DNA from: an uncultured cyanobacterium
Lineage (GTDB): Bacteria > Cyanobacteriota > Cyanobacteriia > PCC-6307 > Cyanobiaceae
Reading direction: 5' to 3'
Length of the DNA: 21,326 nucleotides
Assembly: GCA_903934745.1 (NCBI GenBank)
Contig: CAIZOZ010000433.1
Coordinates: 1-21,326, forward strand
The translations under genes were made by a program, and so were the position numbers. Below the pieces are notes generated by a model that was not told the DNA's origin, did not search any database, and worked only from the letters and a program-made list of their open reading frames with translations. Below, piece by piece: positions 14,572-21,326 of this stretch. Each line of letters opens with the position of its first letter. Positions within the stretch are counted from its first letter, which is position 1.

Positions 14572-15450
14572 TCACTGGGCGCCCAGGGGCTTACGGGCCT
14601 GGGCTGGGCCGCCGTCATTGCTGTCAACCACCGGGCCGGGCAGGCTCAATTCGGGTTGTTCCGGATCGCTGAGGTCAATCAGCTGGAATCGCCGGCCCTT
14701 CATTTGACTGGGCAGGGTGTGAATGAGATGGGCAGCCACCTCCAGACGTCGCCGCAACTTGCCATCGGCCGGACCGAGCCGCAGATCGCCGAGTTCGGTG
14801 GTGGTGAGCCAGATGCTGCCGTCCGGCTCGAAGCGAATCTGCCGCAGGCCCGGACCCAGGGCGGCCCGGTTGGCCAGCAACAGCATCACGGCCGGCCGAT
14901 GGCGTTCGTTCCAGCCACTCACCAGCAGATCCTGGCTGCGGGGATTGAGAACCACGGCGGCCTGGTTGGCGGTGATCCAATTGCCCCGCTGATCGATCGA
15001 TCCCTGTTCCAGGCCAGCAGCCGTGCGGCGCTGGGCCCGGGCAATCGCTTCGCGGTCGATCAGGTCGATGCGCAGGCGGGGAGGCAGCATCAGTCGCGTC
15101 ACGCGCACCTGCTCCACCGGCAGCGCTTCGGCCAGTTCAGCCTTCAGCTGCCGGGGGCTGAGGGCGAGCAGGGGCTGGGGGAATTGCAGCTGGGCAGCAG
15201 CAATCACCTGGTCACGGCTGACCAGCCGGCTACCCACCACCACCACCTGGGAGGGATCACGCAGGCTCCAGCCTTGGCGCAGTAACCAGGAGCCCAGACC
15301 TACGGTGATCAGACTGAACACCGCCAGCCGCCAGAGATTGCGCCAGCGCTCGGCTCGCCGCTGCTGGCGCAATTCCCGTCGGCGCTCTGACCCCGGTGGC
15401 AAGGGGGTGCCCGCTGGCCTGGGGGCTTCCTGGGCTTCGCTCTCGCTCAT
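14572..15450 (-). CDS. ftsQ: Cell division protein FtsQ (POTRA domain)
   Basis: 292 residues. A basic cytoplasmic head (about 1-38, with SERRRELRQQRRAERWRN) is followed by one membrane helix (about 39-57, NLWRLAVFSLITVGLGSWLL). The POTRA domain runs from about residue 67 (VVVVGSRLVSRDQVIAAA), and the FtsQ beta domain follows up to a proline-rich tail. FtsQ connects early and late divisome proteins in the periplasm and regulates septal wall synthesis. Sequence conservation in this family is low, so the call rests on topology, the POTRA pattern and position between ddl and ftsZ. The ATG overlaps the stop of the preceding small gene as ATGA, which implies translational coupling. Confidence 0.9.
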   Translation of the reverse strand: MSESEAQEAPRPAGTPLPPGSERRRELRQQRRAERWRNLWRLAVFSLITVGLGSWLLRQGWSLRDPSQVVVVGSRLVSRDQVIAAAQLQFPQPLLALSPRQLKAELAEALPVEQVRVTRLMLPPRLRIDLIDREAIARAQRRTAAGLEQGSIDQRGNWITANQAAVVLNPRSQDLLVSGWNERHRPAVMLLLANRAALGPGLRQIRFEPDGSIWLTTTELGDLRLGPADGKLRRRLEVAAHLIHTLPSQMKGRRFQLIDLSDPEQPELSLPGPVVDSNDGGPAQARKPLGAQ

Positions 15451-15857
15451 AGCTCACAGCGCGAGCGCGCCATCAACTCCTCGATCCAGCGGCGTGCCCG
15501 CTGGGCATCAGCGAAGGGCAGATCCTGCTGTTGGCCTTCGCCCACCAAGCGCAGACGGCAGGCACCGTGGCTTTCTTCGGTGAGCGGAGCTTCGCCGGAA
15601 CCAAGGGAAAGCAGCTCGACGAGCTCCAGTTGTTTGATCACAAACTCTCCTTCCGGCTGGAAGCTGCCCGCCTCAAAGCGACTCCAGCAGAGGAGGCCGT
15701 CGCGCAGGCGGGCGGCACCACAGCTGTCCAGCTTGGCCAGTTCTGCCCCCTCAGCCCACTGGCGAAAGAGGGTCTGGCGGCGCCGCTCCAGCCAGCCCAA
15801 GGCGGCCAGCAGCACGAACACCAGCAACAGCGGCAACCAGAGCAGGCCGTGAATCAT
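15447..15857 (-). CDS. Small single-helix membrane protein of unknown function
   Basis: 136 residues: an N-terminal membrane helix (about 5-22, LLWLPLLLVFVLLAALGW), then a basic ERRRQTLFRQW stretch, and a soluble part with beta-strand-like segments (DGLLCWSRFEAGSFQPEGEF, HGACRLRLVGEGQQQDLPF) ending in an amphipathic helix (DAQRARRWIEELMARSRC). I do not recognise the family. It starts at ATG 15857, which overlaps the ddl stop as ATGA, and its own stop overlaps the ftsQ start in the same way. A longer reading frame begins at 15959 but runs inside ddl and looks non-coding. Its position inside the ddl-ftsQ chain suggests a role in wall synthesis or division; that is inference only. Confidence 0.85.
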   Translation of the reverse strand: MIHGLLWLPLLLVFVLLAALGWLERRRQTLFRQWAEGAELAKLDSCGAARLRDGLLCWSRFEAGSFQPEGEFVIKQLELVELLSLGSGEAPLTEESHGACRLRLVGEGQQQDLPFADAQRARRWIEELMARSRCEL

Positions 15858-16948
15858 GCCGTCGCACCTCCGAACTGATGGCGTTGCGCCAAGGATTCTC
15901 TCGCCCCCAGCACCAGTTCGTGCACCAGGTCTTCGAGTGGCAACCCCGTGGCCTGCCACAGCATCGGATACATGCTCTGGCTGGTGAAACCGGGCAACGT
16001 ATTGATCTCATTGATCCAGAGGTCGCCGCTGTTTTCGTCATAAAAGAAGTCCACCCGCGATAAACCAGCGGCGGCCACCGCCCGGCAAGCCGCGATTGCC
16101 ATCGCCTGGGCCCGCTGCGCCAGCTCCGCCGGCACCTCAGCTGGAATCACCGTATGGCTGCTGCCGTCGCTGTACTTGGTGTCGTAGTCGTACCAGTCGG
16201 CCTCGAAGCAGATCTCGCCGAGCACCGAGGCCCGGAGCTGCCCGACTCCCAGCACGGCGCACTCCAGCTCCCGCGCCTTGACCCCCTGCTCCACCACCAG
16301 GCGCGGATCCAGCGTGGCGGCCAGCTGCAGGCCGGCCAGCAGCCCAGGGCGATCGCTGGCCTTGCTGATCCCCACCGAGGAGCCCATGTTGGCCGGTTTG
16401 ACGAAGCAGGGGTAGCCCAGGGCCGCCTCCAGGCGCTCGAGCACGGCGTCCGGAGCGGCTTTCAGTTCGGCCGCATCGAGGCAGCGATAGGGAACCTGGG
16501 GCAGCTCGGCGGCCGCAAAGGCCGCCTTCATCGCCTGCTTGTCCATGCCCACCGCTGAACCCAGCACGCCAGAACCGACAAAGGGCAGCTGCATCAAGGT
16601 GAACAGTCCTTGAATCGTGCCGTCCTCGCCGTTGGGGCCGTGCAGCACCGGAAACCACACCTCCACCTCCAGGGCCCCTGTCGGGAAGCCCCGGAAGCCG
16701 CCGCGGCTGTCAGGGTCCGGCAGGTCGGCGTCCAGGGCCGGTGTGCCCCGCTCCAGCACCCGCTGGGCTACGGCCGGCGGCCACCAGCGCCCCCGCTGGT
16801 CGATGTAAAAGCAGCTCACCCGGTAGCGCTCGGCGTTAGCCCCCCGGCCCAGGGCCGCCAACACGGTGGCGGCGGAGCGGATCGAGACCGCATGCTCGCC
16901 GGAGGCTCCCCCGAACACCAGGCCGAGGTGGGTGGGGAGCTGGGTCAT
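15854..16948 (-). CDS. ddl: D-alanine--D-alanine ligase
   Basis: Ddl is an ATP-grasp enzyme that joins two D-alanines for the peptidoglycan stem peptide. The 364-residue length is that of the longer DdlA-like form. The N-terminal motif GGASGEHAVSIRSA is at residues 13-26. PVLHGPNGEDGTIQG, the GMDKQAMK loop, PCFVKPANMGSSVGISKA (nucleotide binding), YDYDTKYSDGSS and the Mg-binding INEINTLPGFTSQSMYP are all intact. It lies 85 bp downstream of miaB, and its TGA overlaps the next ATG. A TGATAC -10-like hexamer is present in the miaB-ddl spacer on the minus strand, so a promoter before ddl is possible. Confidence 0.96.
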   Translation of the reverse strand: MTQLPTHLGLVFGGASGEHAVSIRSAATVLAALGRGANAERYRVSCFYIDQRGRWWPPAVAQRVLERGTPALDADLPDPDSRGGFRGFPTGALEVEVWFPVLHGPNGEDGTIQGLFTLMQLPFVGSGVLGSAVGMDKQAMKAAFAAAELPQVPYRCLDAAELKAAPDAVLERLEAALGYPCFVKPANMGSSVGISKASDRPGLLAGLQLAATLDPRLVVEQGVKARELECAVLGVGQLRASVLGEICFEADWYDYDTKYSDGSSHTVIPAEVPAELAQRAQAMAIAACRAVAAAGLSRVDFFYDENSGDLWINEINTLPGFTSQSMYPMLWQATGLPLEDLVHELVLGARESLAQRHQFGGATA

Positions 16949-17033
16949 CTTCGGCCGGTCGTGGCGCCAAACGTATCAGCCATCGGGCCCCGGGCCAGGT
17001 GCCGCCACCGCCAAACGGCTGGAGGCGGCGGCA

Positions 17034-18485
17034 TCAGGCGAGGCTGCCGCTGAGCGAAAAAGCGCGCACCTGCTCGATGCGCACCGCCACCAGCTCGCCT
17101 GGGGTGATGACGCTGCCATCGGCGCGCTGGGCCGGGAAAAAGGTGAGTCGGTTGGTGCGGGTGCGCCCCATCAACTGGCTGCCATCCTTGGGGTTCACCG
17201 CTTCGACTAGCACCGCCTCGATCCGGTCCAGATAGCGGGCGCTGCGTTGGCGGGCGATGCGTTCCACCAGGACATTGAGCTCCTGCAGGCGCGCCACCTT
17301 GACGGCTTCCTCCAGCTGATCCGGCCAGGTGGCCGCCGGGGTGTTCGGCCGCGGCGAGTAGGCGGCGGTGTTGACCAGGTCGAAGCCGATCTCCTCGATC
17401 AGATCCAGGGTGCGGCGGTATTGGGCATCGGTTTCACCCGGGAAGGCAACGATCACATCGGCGCTGATCGAGGCCTCCGGCATCCGCCGGCGGATGCGCT
17501 CGATGATGCGCCGGTAGCGATCCACCGTGTAGCCGCGGGCCATCGCCCGCAACACGTCGTCGTCGCCGCTCTGGAACGGGATGTGGAAGTGTTCACACAC
17601 CTTGGGCAGATCGGCGCAGGCATCGATCAACCGCTCGGTGAAGTAGCGGGGATGGCTGGTGGCGAAGCGGATCCGCTCCAGCCCCTTGATGTCGTGGACG
17701 TGCTGCAGCAGGTCGGTGAGGGTGTGGGCGCGGCGACCCTCCGGCGTGATGCCGGGCAGGTCGCGGCCGTAGGCATCGATGTTCTGGCCCAGCAGGGTGA
17801 TTTCCCGGATGCCCTGGGCCGCCAGGCCCTCCATCTCCAGGCGGATGGCCGCCGGCAGCCGCGATTGCTCCCGGCCCCGCACCGCTGGCACCACGCAGTA
17901 GGTGCAGCGCTCATTGCAGCCGTAGATCACATTCACCCAGGCGCAGACCGTCGAGTCGCGGCGGGCCGTGGTGATGTCTTCAAGGATGTGGTGTTCGCCG
18001 GTGGCCACCACCTGCTGGCCGCTCTCCACCTGGCTCAGCAGGGCCTCGAGCCGGTTGGCGTGCTGGGGGCCCATCACCAGATCAAGCTCGGGCACGCGCC
18101 GCAGCAGCGCCTCCCCCTCCTGCTGGGCGACGCAGCCAGCCACCACCAGAGTGAGGTGGGGGTTGTCGCGTTTGCGCTGGGCCTGGCGCCCCAGATAGCT
18201 GTAGACCTTCTGTTCGGCGTTGTCGCGGATCGTGCAGGTGTTGTAAAGCACCAGATCGGCGCTGTGCTCGTCACTGCCGGCGATGTAGCCCATCGCCTCG
18301 AGGATTCCGGCCATGCGCTCGGAATCGGCCTTGTTCATCTGGCAGCCGAAGGTGGTGATCCAGTAGCTGCCGCGCCGAGGGGCACCGCTGGCCGGTGGCA
18401 GCCCGCCGGCATCGAGGCTGGTCTGGGGGGCGAGGGTCGCGCCCTCGCTGGGTACGGTCGCTGTCATCGCCCCAGTCTCCGGCAT
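17034..18485 (-). CDS. miaB: tRNA-2-methylthio-N6-dimethylallyladenosine synthase MiaB
   Basis: MiaB is a radical SAM methylthiotransferase that modifies i6A37 of tRNAs reading UNN codons. 483 residues. The N-terminal UPF0004 domain carries the second cluster cysteines C48 (TTFGCQMN), C84 (YNTCTIRDNA) and C118 (VAGCVAQQ). The radical SAM motif is C190, C194 and C197 (YGCNERCTYCVVP), with GREQSR just after. The TRAM RNA-binding domain occupies the C-terminal 65 or so residues (QLMGRTRTNRLTFF to VRIEQVRAFSL). The start may be ATG 18485 (GAGAGG nine bases upstream) or ATG 18467 (GGAGA upstream); the difference is six residues. It is the first gene of the minus-strand series leading to ddl and ftsZ, and is divergent from the epimerase gene across 141 bp. 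Confidence 0.96.
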   Translation of the reverse strand: MPETGAMTATVPSEGATLAPQTSLDAGGLPPASGAPRRGSYWITTFGCQMNKADSERMAGILEAMGYIAGSDEHSADLVLYNTCTIRDNAEQKVYSYLGRQAQRKRDNPHLTLVVAGCVAQQEGEALLRRVPELDLVMGPQHANRLEALLSQVESGQQVVATGEHHILEDITTARRDSTVCAWVNVIYGCNERCTYCVVPAVRGREQSRLPAAIRLEMEGLAAQGIREITLLGQNIDAYGRDLPGITPEGRRAHTLTDLLQHVHDIKGLERIRFATSHPRYFTERLIDACADLPKVCEHFHIPFQSGDDDVLRAMARGYTVDRYRRIIERIRRRMPEASISADVIVAFPGETDAQYRRTLDLIEEIGFDLVNTAAYSPRPNTPAATWPDQLEEAVKVARLQELNVLVERIARQRSARYLDRIEAVLVEAVNPKDGSQLMGRTRTNRLTFFPAQRADGSVITPGELVAVRIEQVRAFSLSGSLA

Positions 18486-18626
18486 CGCCTGCTACCTCTC
18501 GACAGGTGCTCCAGCAGCGGCGTGGGGATCCAGGTTGATGGCGTTGCAGGCCTCACCCAAGGGTTCAGAGGCCAGGGCCCGGCTTGTGCCAGCGTGAGGC
18601 AAAAGCTGGCCTGCTCCACCCTCACC

Positions 18627-19742
18627 ATGCATTGCAGCCTGCGCCGTTTCCCCCTCACCAAGGCCGTTCCCCTGGCCATCAGCCGCGGCACCACAGCGGC
18701 AGTGGAACATCTGCTGGTGAGCGTTGAGCATGAGGGCATCACCGGCCTGGGTGAAACCGGCGGTTTCGAGACCGGCCATCGCCACTACGACAGCGACGCG
18801 ATCGCCTGCGAACTGGAGGCCCTGTTCCCCCGCCTGGTCGGTCTGGCGCCCCAGCCACTCCAGGCCCTGGCGCCGCTGCTGGCCGACCTGTCGCCGCCGG
18901 CACGCTGTGGCCTCGATCTGGCCCTGCACGACTGGTGGGGCAAACGGCTGGGTCTGCCGCTGCATCAACTCTGGGGACTCGACAGCGAGCTGGCGGTTCC
19001 CACCAGCGTCACCCTGGGGCTGGGGTCGGTGGACACGGTGTTGCAGCGACTGGAGCGCTGGTGGGCCCAGCTGCCGGCCAGCCGCATCAAGCTCAAGCTC
19101 GGCAGCCCCGAGGGTCTGGAGCACGATCGCAGCCTGGTGGAAGCCGTGGCGACGGCCCTGGAGCGGCGGCGCCAGCAACGCGGCGAAAGCCTCGAATTGC
19201 AGGTGGATGCCAATGGCGGTTGGGATACCGCTGCGGCCCGTTCGATGCTGGGCTGGTTGGCGGAGCACGGCGTGGTGCTGGTGGAGCAACCGCTGCCACC
19301 CCTGGAGGATCCCGATGCCGACTGCGCCGCCTTCGCCGCCCTCGAGCTCGATTGCCCGATCCCGCTGGTGGCTGATGAAAGCTGCTGGAACCTGGCCGAT
19401 GTGGTGCGTCTTGCCCCCTACGTGGACGGGGTGAACATCAAACTGCTCAAAAGTGGCGGCCTGACCGAAGCCTTGCTGATGGCCGAAGCCGCCCGCCGCC
19501 TGGGGCTGGGGGTGATGGTGGGTTGCTACTCGGACAGCGCCCTGCTCAATGGCGCCGCCGCCCAGTTGCTGCCCCTGATCCAGTGGCCCGATCTCGACAG
19601 CCATCTCAACCTGCTCGATGACCCCTTCGAAGGACCGCGGCTTGAGGCCGATCGGCTGCGGGCCGGCCTGGCCCCGGGTCTGGGGGTGACAGCCAAGGCC
19701 ACCGGGGCAGCGGCGGCAGGCCTGGAGCTGGGCCCATGCTGA
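18627..19742 (+). CDS. Dipeptide (L-Ala-D/L-Glu) epimerase-like enolase-superfamily enzyme
   Basis: 371 residues of the muconate-lactonising subgroup of the enolase superfamily. The catalytic set is complete: K155-x-K157 (RIKLKLG), metal ligands D194 (DANGG), E220 (VEQPL) and D250 (ADESC), and the second base K272 (NIKLLKSGG). A D-x-D motif, D322 and D324 (PDLDSHLNLLDDPF), matches the motif that binds the dipeptide alpha-amino group in L-Ala-D/L-Glu epimerases, so a role in epimerising the murein-derived dipeptide is likely. An N-acyl-glutamate racemase role (as in DgcA) is the alternative, given the neighbour. The frame is open far upstream only as a shadow of miaB. The ATG at 18627 starts the capping domain (MHCSLRRFPLTKAVPLAIS). 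It overlaps the DUF1611 gene by 7 bp. Confidence 0.9.
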   Translation: MHCSLRRFPLTKAVPLAISRGTTAAVEHLLVSVEHEGITGLGETGGFETGHRHYDSDAIACELEALFPRLVGLAPQPLQALAPLLADLSPPARCGLDLALHDWWGKRLGLPLHQLWGLDSELAVPTSVTLGLGSVDTVLQRLERWWAQLPASRIKLKLGSPEGLEHDRSLVEAVATALERRRQQRGESLELQVDANGGWDTAAARSMLGWLAEHGVVLVEQPLPPLEDPDADCAAFAALELDCPIPLVADESCWNLADVVRLAPYVDGVNIKLLKSGGLTEALLMAEAARRLGLGVMVGCYSDSALLNGAAAQLLPLIQWPDLDSHLNLLDDPFEGPRLEADRLRAGLAPGLGVTAKATGAAAAGLELGPC

Positions 19743-20848
19743 GTGCCGCAGCGCCGCTGGTGCTGCTGCTGCACCACGGCCTCGACAACCTCGGTGGCAA
19801 GACCGGCCTGACCCTGCTGCGCTACCGACCGGGGCCGATCCTGGCTGTGATCGATCCGGACCATGCGGGCGCCTGCCTGCGGGAGATCACCGGCATCGAT
19901 CGAGCCGTACCGGTGCTGGCCACGATGGCCGAGGCCCTGCCCTTGCTGAGCGCGGCGGCAGCCAGCAGCACCGACACCCTGCATTCCGAACCACCGGTAG
20001 CCGTGATGGGTCTGGCCCCGGCCGGGGGGCGCCTCGATGAAGCAGTGCGGGCCGATCTGGCGATCGCCCTGCAGGCGGGCCTCTGCCTGGCCAGCGGGCT
20101 GCACACCCGCCTGGGGGACGATCCCCAGCTGGCAGCCCTGGTGCAACCGGGCCGCTGGATCTGGGATCTACGCCAGGAGCCTGCCGATCTGGCGGTGGCT
20201 TCCGCCCTGGCCGCCGAACTGCCGGGGCGGCGCTGGCTGGCGCTGGGCTCGGACATGTCGGTGGGAAAAATGAGCGCCTGCCTGGAGCTGCAGGCGGCAG
20301 CCGCAGCCAGGGGTCTTGACGCCCGCTTCGTCGGCACCGGGCAGGCCGGCATCCTGATCAGTGGCCAGGGCGTGGCCCTCGATGCGGTGCGGGTCGATTA
20401 CGCCGCCGGCGCTGTGGAGCGGGCCGTGCTGGAGGCCGCCCAGGGAGCCGGGCCCGACACCCTGGTGCTGGTGGAGGGCCAGGGTTCCTTCTGCCATCCG
20501 GGGTCCACCGCCAGCTTGCCGCTGCTGCGGGGCAGCCAGCCCACGGCCCTGCTGCTGGTGCATCGCGCCGGCCAGGAGACCATCCGCAACCATCCCCACA
20601 TTCCCCTGCCCCCCCTGGACGCGTTGATCGCCACCCTGGAGGCGATGGCGGCCCTGGCCCGTCCCCATGACGCCAACTCGGAGCCTCCCCGGGTGCGGGC
20701 CATCGCCCTCAACACCGGCCATCTCGACGCTGAGGCCGCGGCTGCAGCGCTGGCCGCCACGGCCGCCCACACCGGCCTGCCTTGCCACGACCCGGTGCGA
20801 GCCGGTGGCTGCGGCCTGCTGGATGCCCTGCTGCAGGCGGGCTGCTGA
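19736..20848 (+). CDS. DUF1611 family protein (DgcN-like)
   Basis: 370 residues. The C-terminal P-loop-like domain has GSDMSVGKM at residues 171-179, a family form of the Walker A motif with Met in place of Ser/Thr, followed by FVGTGQAGILISGQGVALDAV and LVEGQGSFCHPG. The N-terminal part (DHAGACLREITGIDRAVPVL, then GLAPAGGRL) is the usual DUF1611 lead domain. From memory, members of this family that pair with a dipeptide-epimerase-like enzyme have been described as DgcN, an N-acetyltransferase acting on D-glutamate. I cannot test whether this one does so. The ATG at 19736 overlaps the epimerase stop within ATGCTGA, so the two are translationally coupled. There is no intrinsic terminator with a T tract on the plus strand after it. 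Confidence 0.88.
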   Translation: MLSAAAPLVLLLHHGLDNLGGKTGLTLLRYRPGPILAVIDPDHAGACLREITGIDRAVPVLATMAEALPLLSAAAASSTDTLHSEPPVAVMGLAPAGGRLDEAVRADLAIALQAGLCLASGLHTRLGDDPQLAALVQPGRWIWDLRQEPADLAVASALAAELPGRRWLALGSDMSVGKMSACLELQAAAAARGLDARFVGTGQAGILISGQGVALDAVRVDYAAGAVERAVLEAAQGAGPDTLVLVEGQGSFCHPGSTASLPLLRGSQPTALLLVHRAGQETIRNHPHIPLPPLDALIATLEAMAALARPHDANSEPPRVRAIALNTGHLDAEAAAAALAATAAHTGLPCHDPVRAGGCGLLDALLQAGC

Positions 20849-20893
20849 GCTCAGCGCTCAGCCCAGCAGCAAGCCGGCCCCGCTGCAGGGAGC

Positions 20894-20927
20894 AAAAAAA
20901 CAGGTCCGGTGCCAGAGACACCGGACC
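20894..20927 (-). terminator. Intrinsic terminator of tRNA-His
   Basis: On the minus strand, GGTCCGGTG (20919-20927) and CACCGGACC (20903-20911) form a perfect 9-bp stem with a 7-base loop. A run of seven Ts (20894-20900) follows two bases later. It begins nine bases after the tRNA 3' end. This is the clearest rho-independent terminator in the window. Confidence 0.93.
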
Positions 20928-20936
20928 AAAGAGAAG

Positions 20937-21010
20937 GGCGAGCGAGGGGACTCGAACCCCCGAATAGTGGCGCCACAAGCCACTGCCTTAACCTCTTGGC
21001 GACGCCCGCC
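20937..21010 (-). tRNA. tRNA-His (anticodon GUG)
   Basis: The cloverleaf folds fully on the minus strand. The acceptor arm is GCGGGCG (21003-21009) with CGCTCGC (20938-20944). The D-arm is GCC/GGC, the anticodon stem is GUGGC/GCCAC with loop UUGUGGC giving GUG, and the T loop is UUCGAGU. The discriminator base C73 and an encoded extra G at position -1 (21010) are the identity marks of tRNA-His. CCA is not encoded, so it must be added after transcription. Confidence 0.95.
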
Positions 21011-21326
21011 GCGTAAATGGGAACCTACAACATCGGCAGGCGGATGGGATCCAGGCGCTGATCTGATCGGACCAGGGCTTCTCGTCGGCTGAGGGGCGGC
21101 TGCCTGGAGCTGGCCAGCCGATTCCGTTGCTTGGCCTGGGATCACCTCAGGAGCCAAGCCTTCACTGATTTTTTCTGCCCCATGGTGCTCTTGGCTCGGC
21201 AGCGGATCGGCTGGGCCTCAGGCGTTTTCAGCCCGCTCCCCGCTGGCGCCGGCTGGGGACACTCGGTGCTGGCTGCACTGGGGCGAGGGTGGTCGAATGG
21301 TCCGCCGGCCCGGCCCAGGCGGCAGC
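21011..21326. other. Stretch without a supported gene
   Basis: No frame on either strand gives a convincing gene. Minus-strand frames that enter from the right edge end at 21228, 21218 and 21142, and one could be the end of a gene lying outside. A short inverted repeat, GCTTGGC (21129-21135) with GCCAAGC (21153-21159), is followed 10 bases later by TTTTTT on the plus strand, but no plus-strand gene precedes it. The tRNA-His promoter should be near 21020-21060; a TAGGTT -10-like hexamer is present on the minus strand there. Confidence 0.4.

Noticed and set aside
17247..18626. Plus-strand frame of about 460 codons upstream of the epimerase start
   Set aside because: It is antisense to miaB and its translation is His/Gly/Ala/Asp-rich without domain features, as expected for a GC-rich shadow.
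20667..21157. Frames on both strands crossing the tRNA-His gene
   Set aside because: They overlap a fully folding tRNA and its terminator and have no protein features.
21129..21176. Hairpin followed by TTTTTT on the plus strand
   Set aside because: Ten bases separate stem and T run, the stem is short, and no plus-strand gene ends before it.
1..21326. Search for CRISPR arrays, insertion sequences, phage genes or toxin-antitoxin pairs
   Set aside because: No regularly spaced repeats, transposase or integrase motifs, or paired small genes with such features were seen. The lone PIN domain belongs to a large membrane TRAM protein, not a toxin.

Overview
The window looks like chromosomal DNA of a high-GC picocyanobacterium of the Synechococcus/Cyanobium group. 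This is inferred from content. There is a ClpR/ClpP3 protease pair, and ClpR is a catalytically dead ClpP paralogue typical of cyanobacteria and plastids. FtsZ, FtsQ and class I ketol-acid reductoisomerase are of cyanobacterial type, the tRNA-His does not encode its CCA end, and a small bacterial SRP RNA lies between panB and ftsZ. Coding density is high and most genes favour G or C at third positions. No insertion sequence, prophage, CRISPR array or rRNA is visible.

Region 1 (1-2392): a probable partial minus-strand gene at the left edge, then a plus-strand pair for surface polysaccharide synthesis: a GT4-type glycosyltransferase and a polyprenyl-phosphate sugar-1-phosphate transferase. Region 2 (2510-6720, minus): a tight cluster transcribed ilvC, MFS-like protein A, MFS-like protein B, cbiB. 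It combines branched-chain amino-acid synthesis, two tandem paralogous transporters of unknown substrate and a corrinoid biosynthesis enzyme. Region 3 (6820-7747): two convergent genes for small NTF2/SnoaL-fold proteins. The first diverges from ilvC across a 99-bp spacer that holds a perfect 20-bp palindrome.

Region 4 (8031-10655, minus): a membrane-anchored PIN/TRAM protein, clpR and clpP3, probably one operon. Region 5 (10768-13038): hemW (plus) and panB (minus) converge and overlap by 65 bp. The SRP RNA gene follows, with a perfect 15-bp hairpin just after it. Region 6 (13258-18485, minus): miaB, ddl, a small one-helix protein, ftsQ and ftsZ, which is a peptidoglycan and cell-division cluster in which ddl, the small protein and ftsQ are joined by ATGA stop/start overlaps.

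Region 7 (18627-21010): divergent from miaB, an L-Ala-D/L-Glu epimerase-type enolase-superfamily enzyme overlaps a DUF1611 protein by 7 bp. This pairing resembles the DgcA/DgcN module for D-glutamate. After it comes a minus-strand tRNA-His(GUG) with a textbook intrinsic terminator. The last 316 bp show no convincing gene.

The parts most worth follow-up are the epimerase-DUF1611 pair beside cell-wall genes, the ilvC-transporter-transporter-cbiB operon with its palindromic upstream region, and the uncharacterised protein coupled between Ddl and FtsQ.
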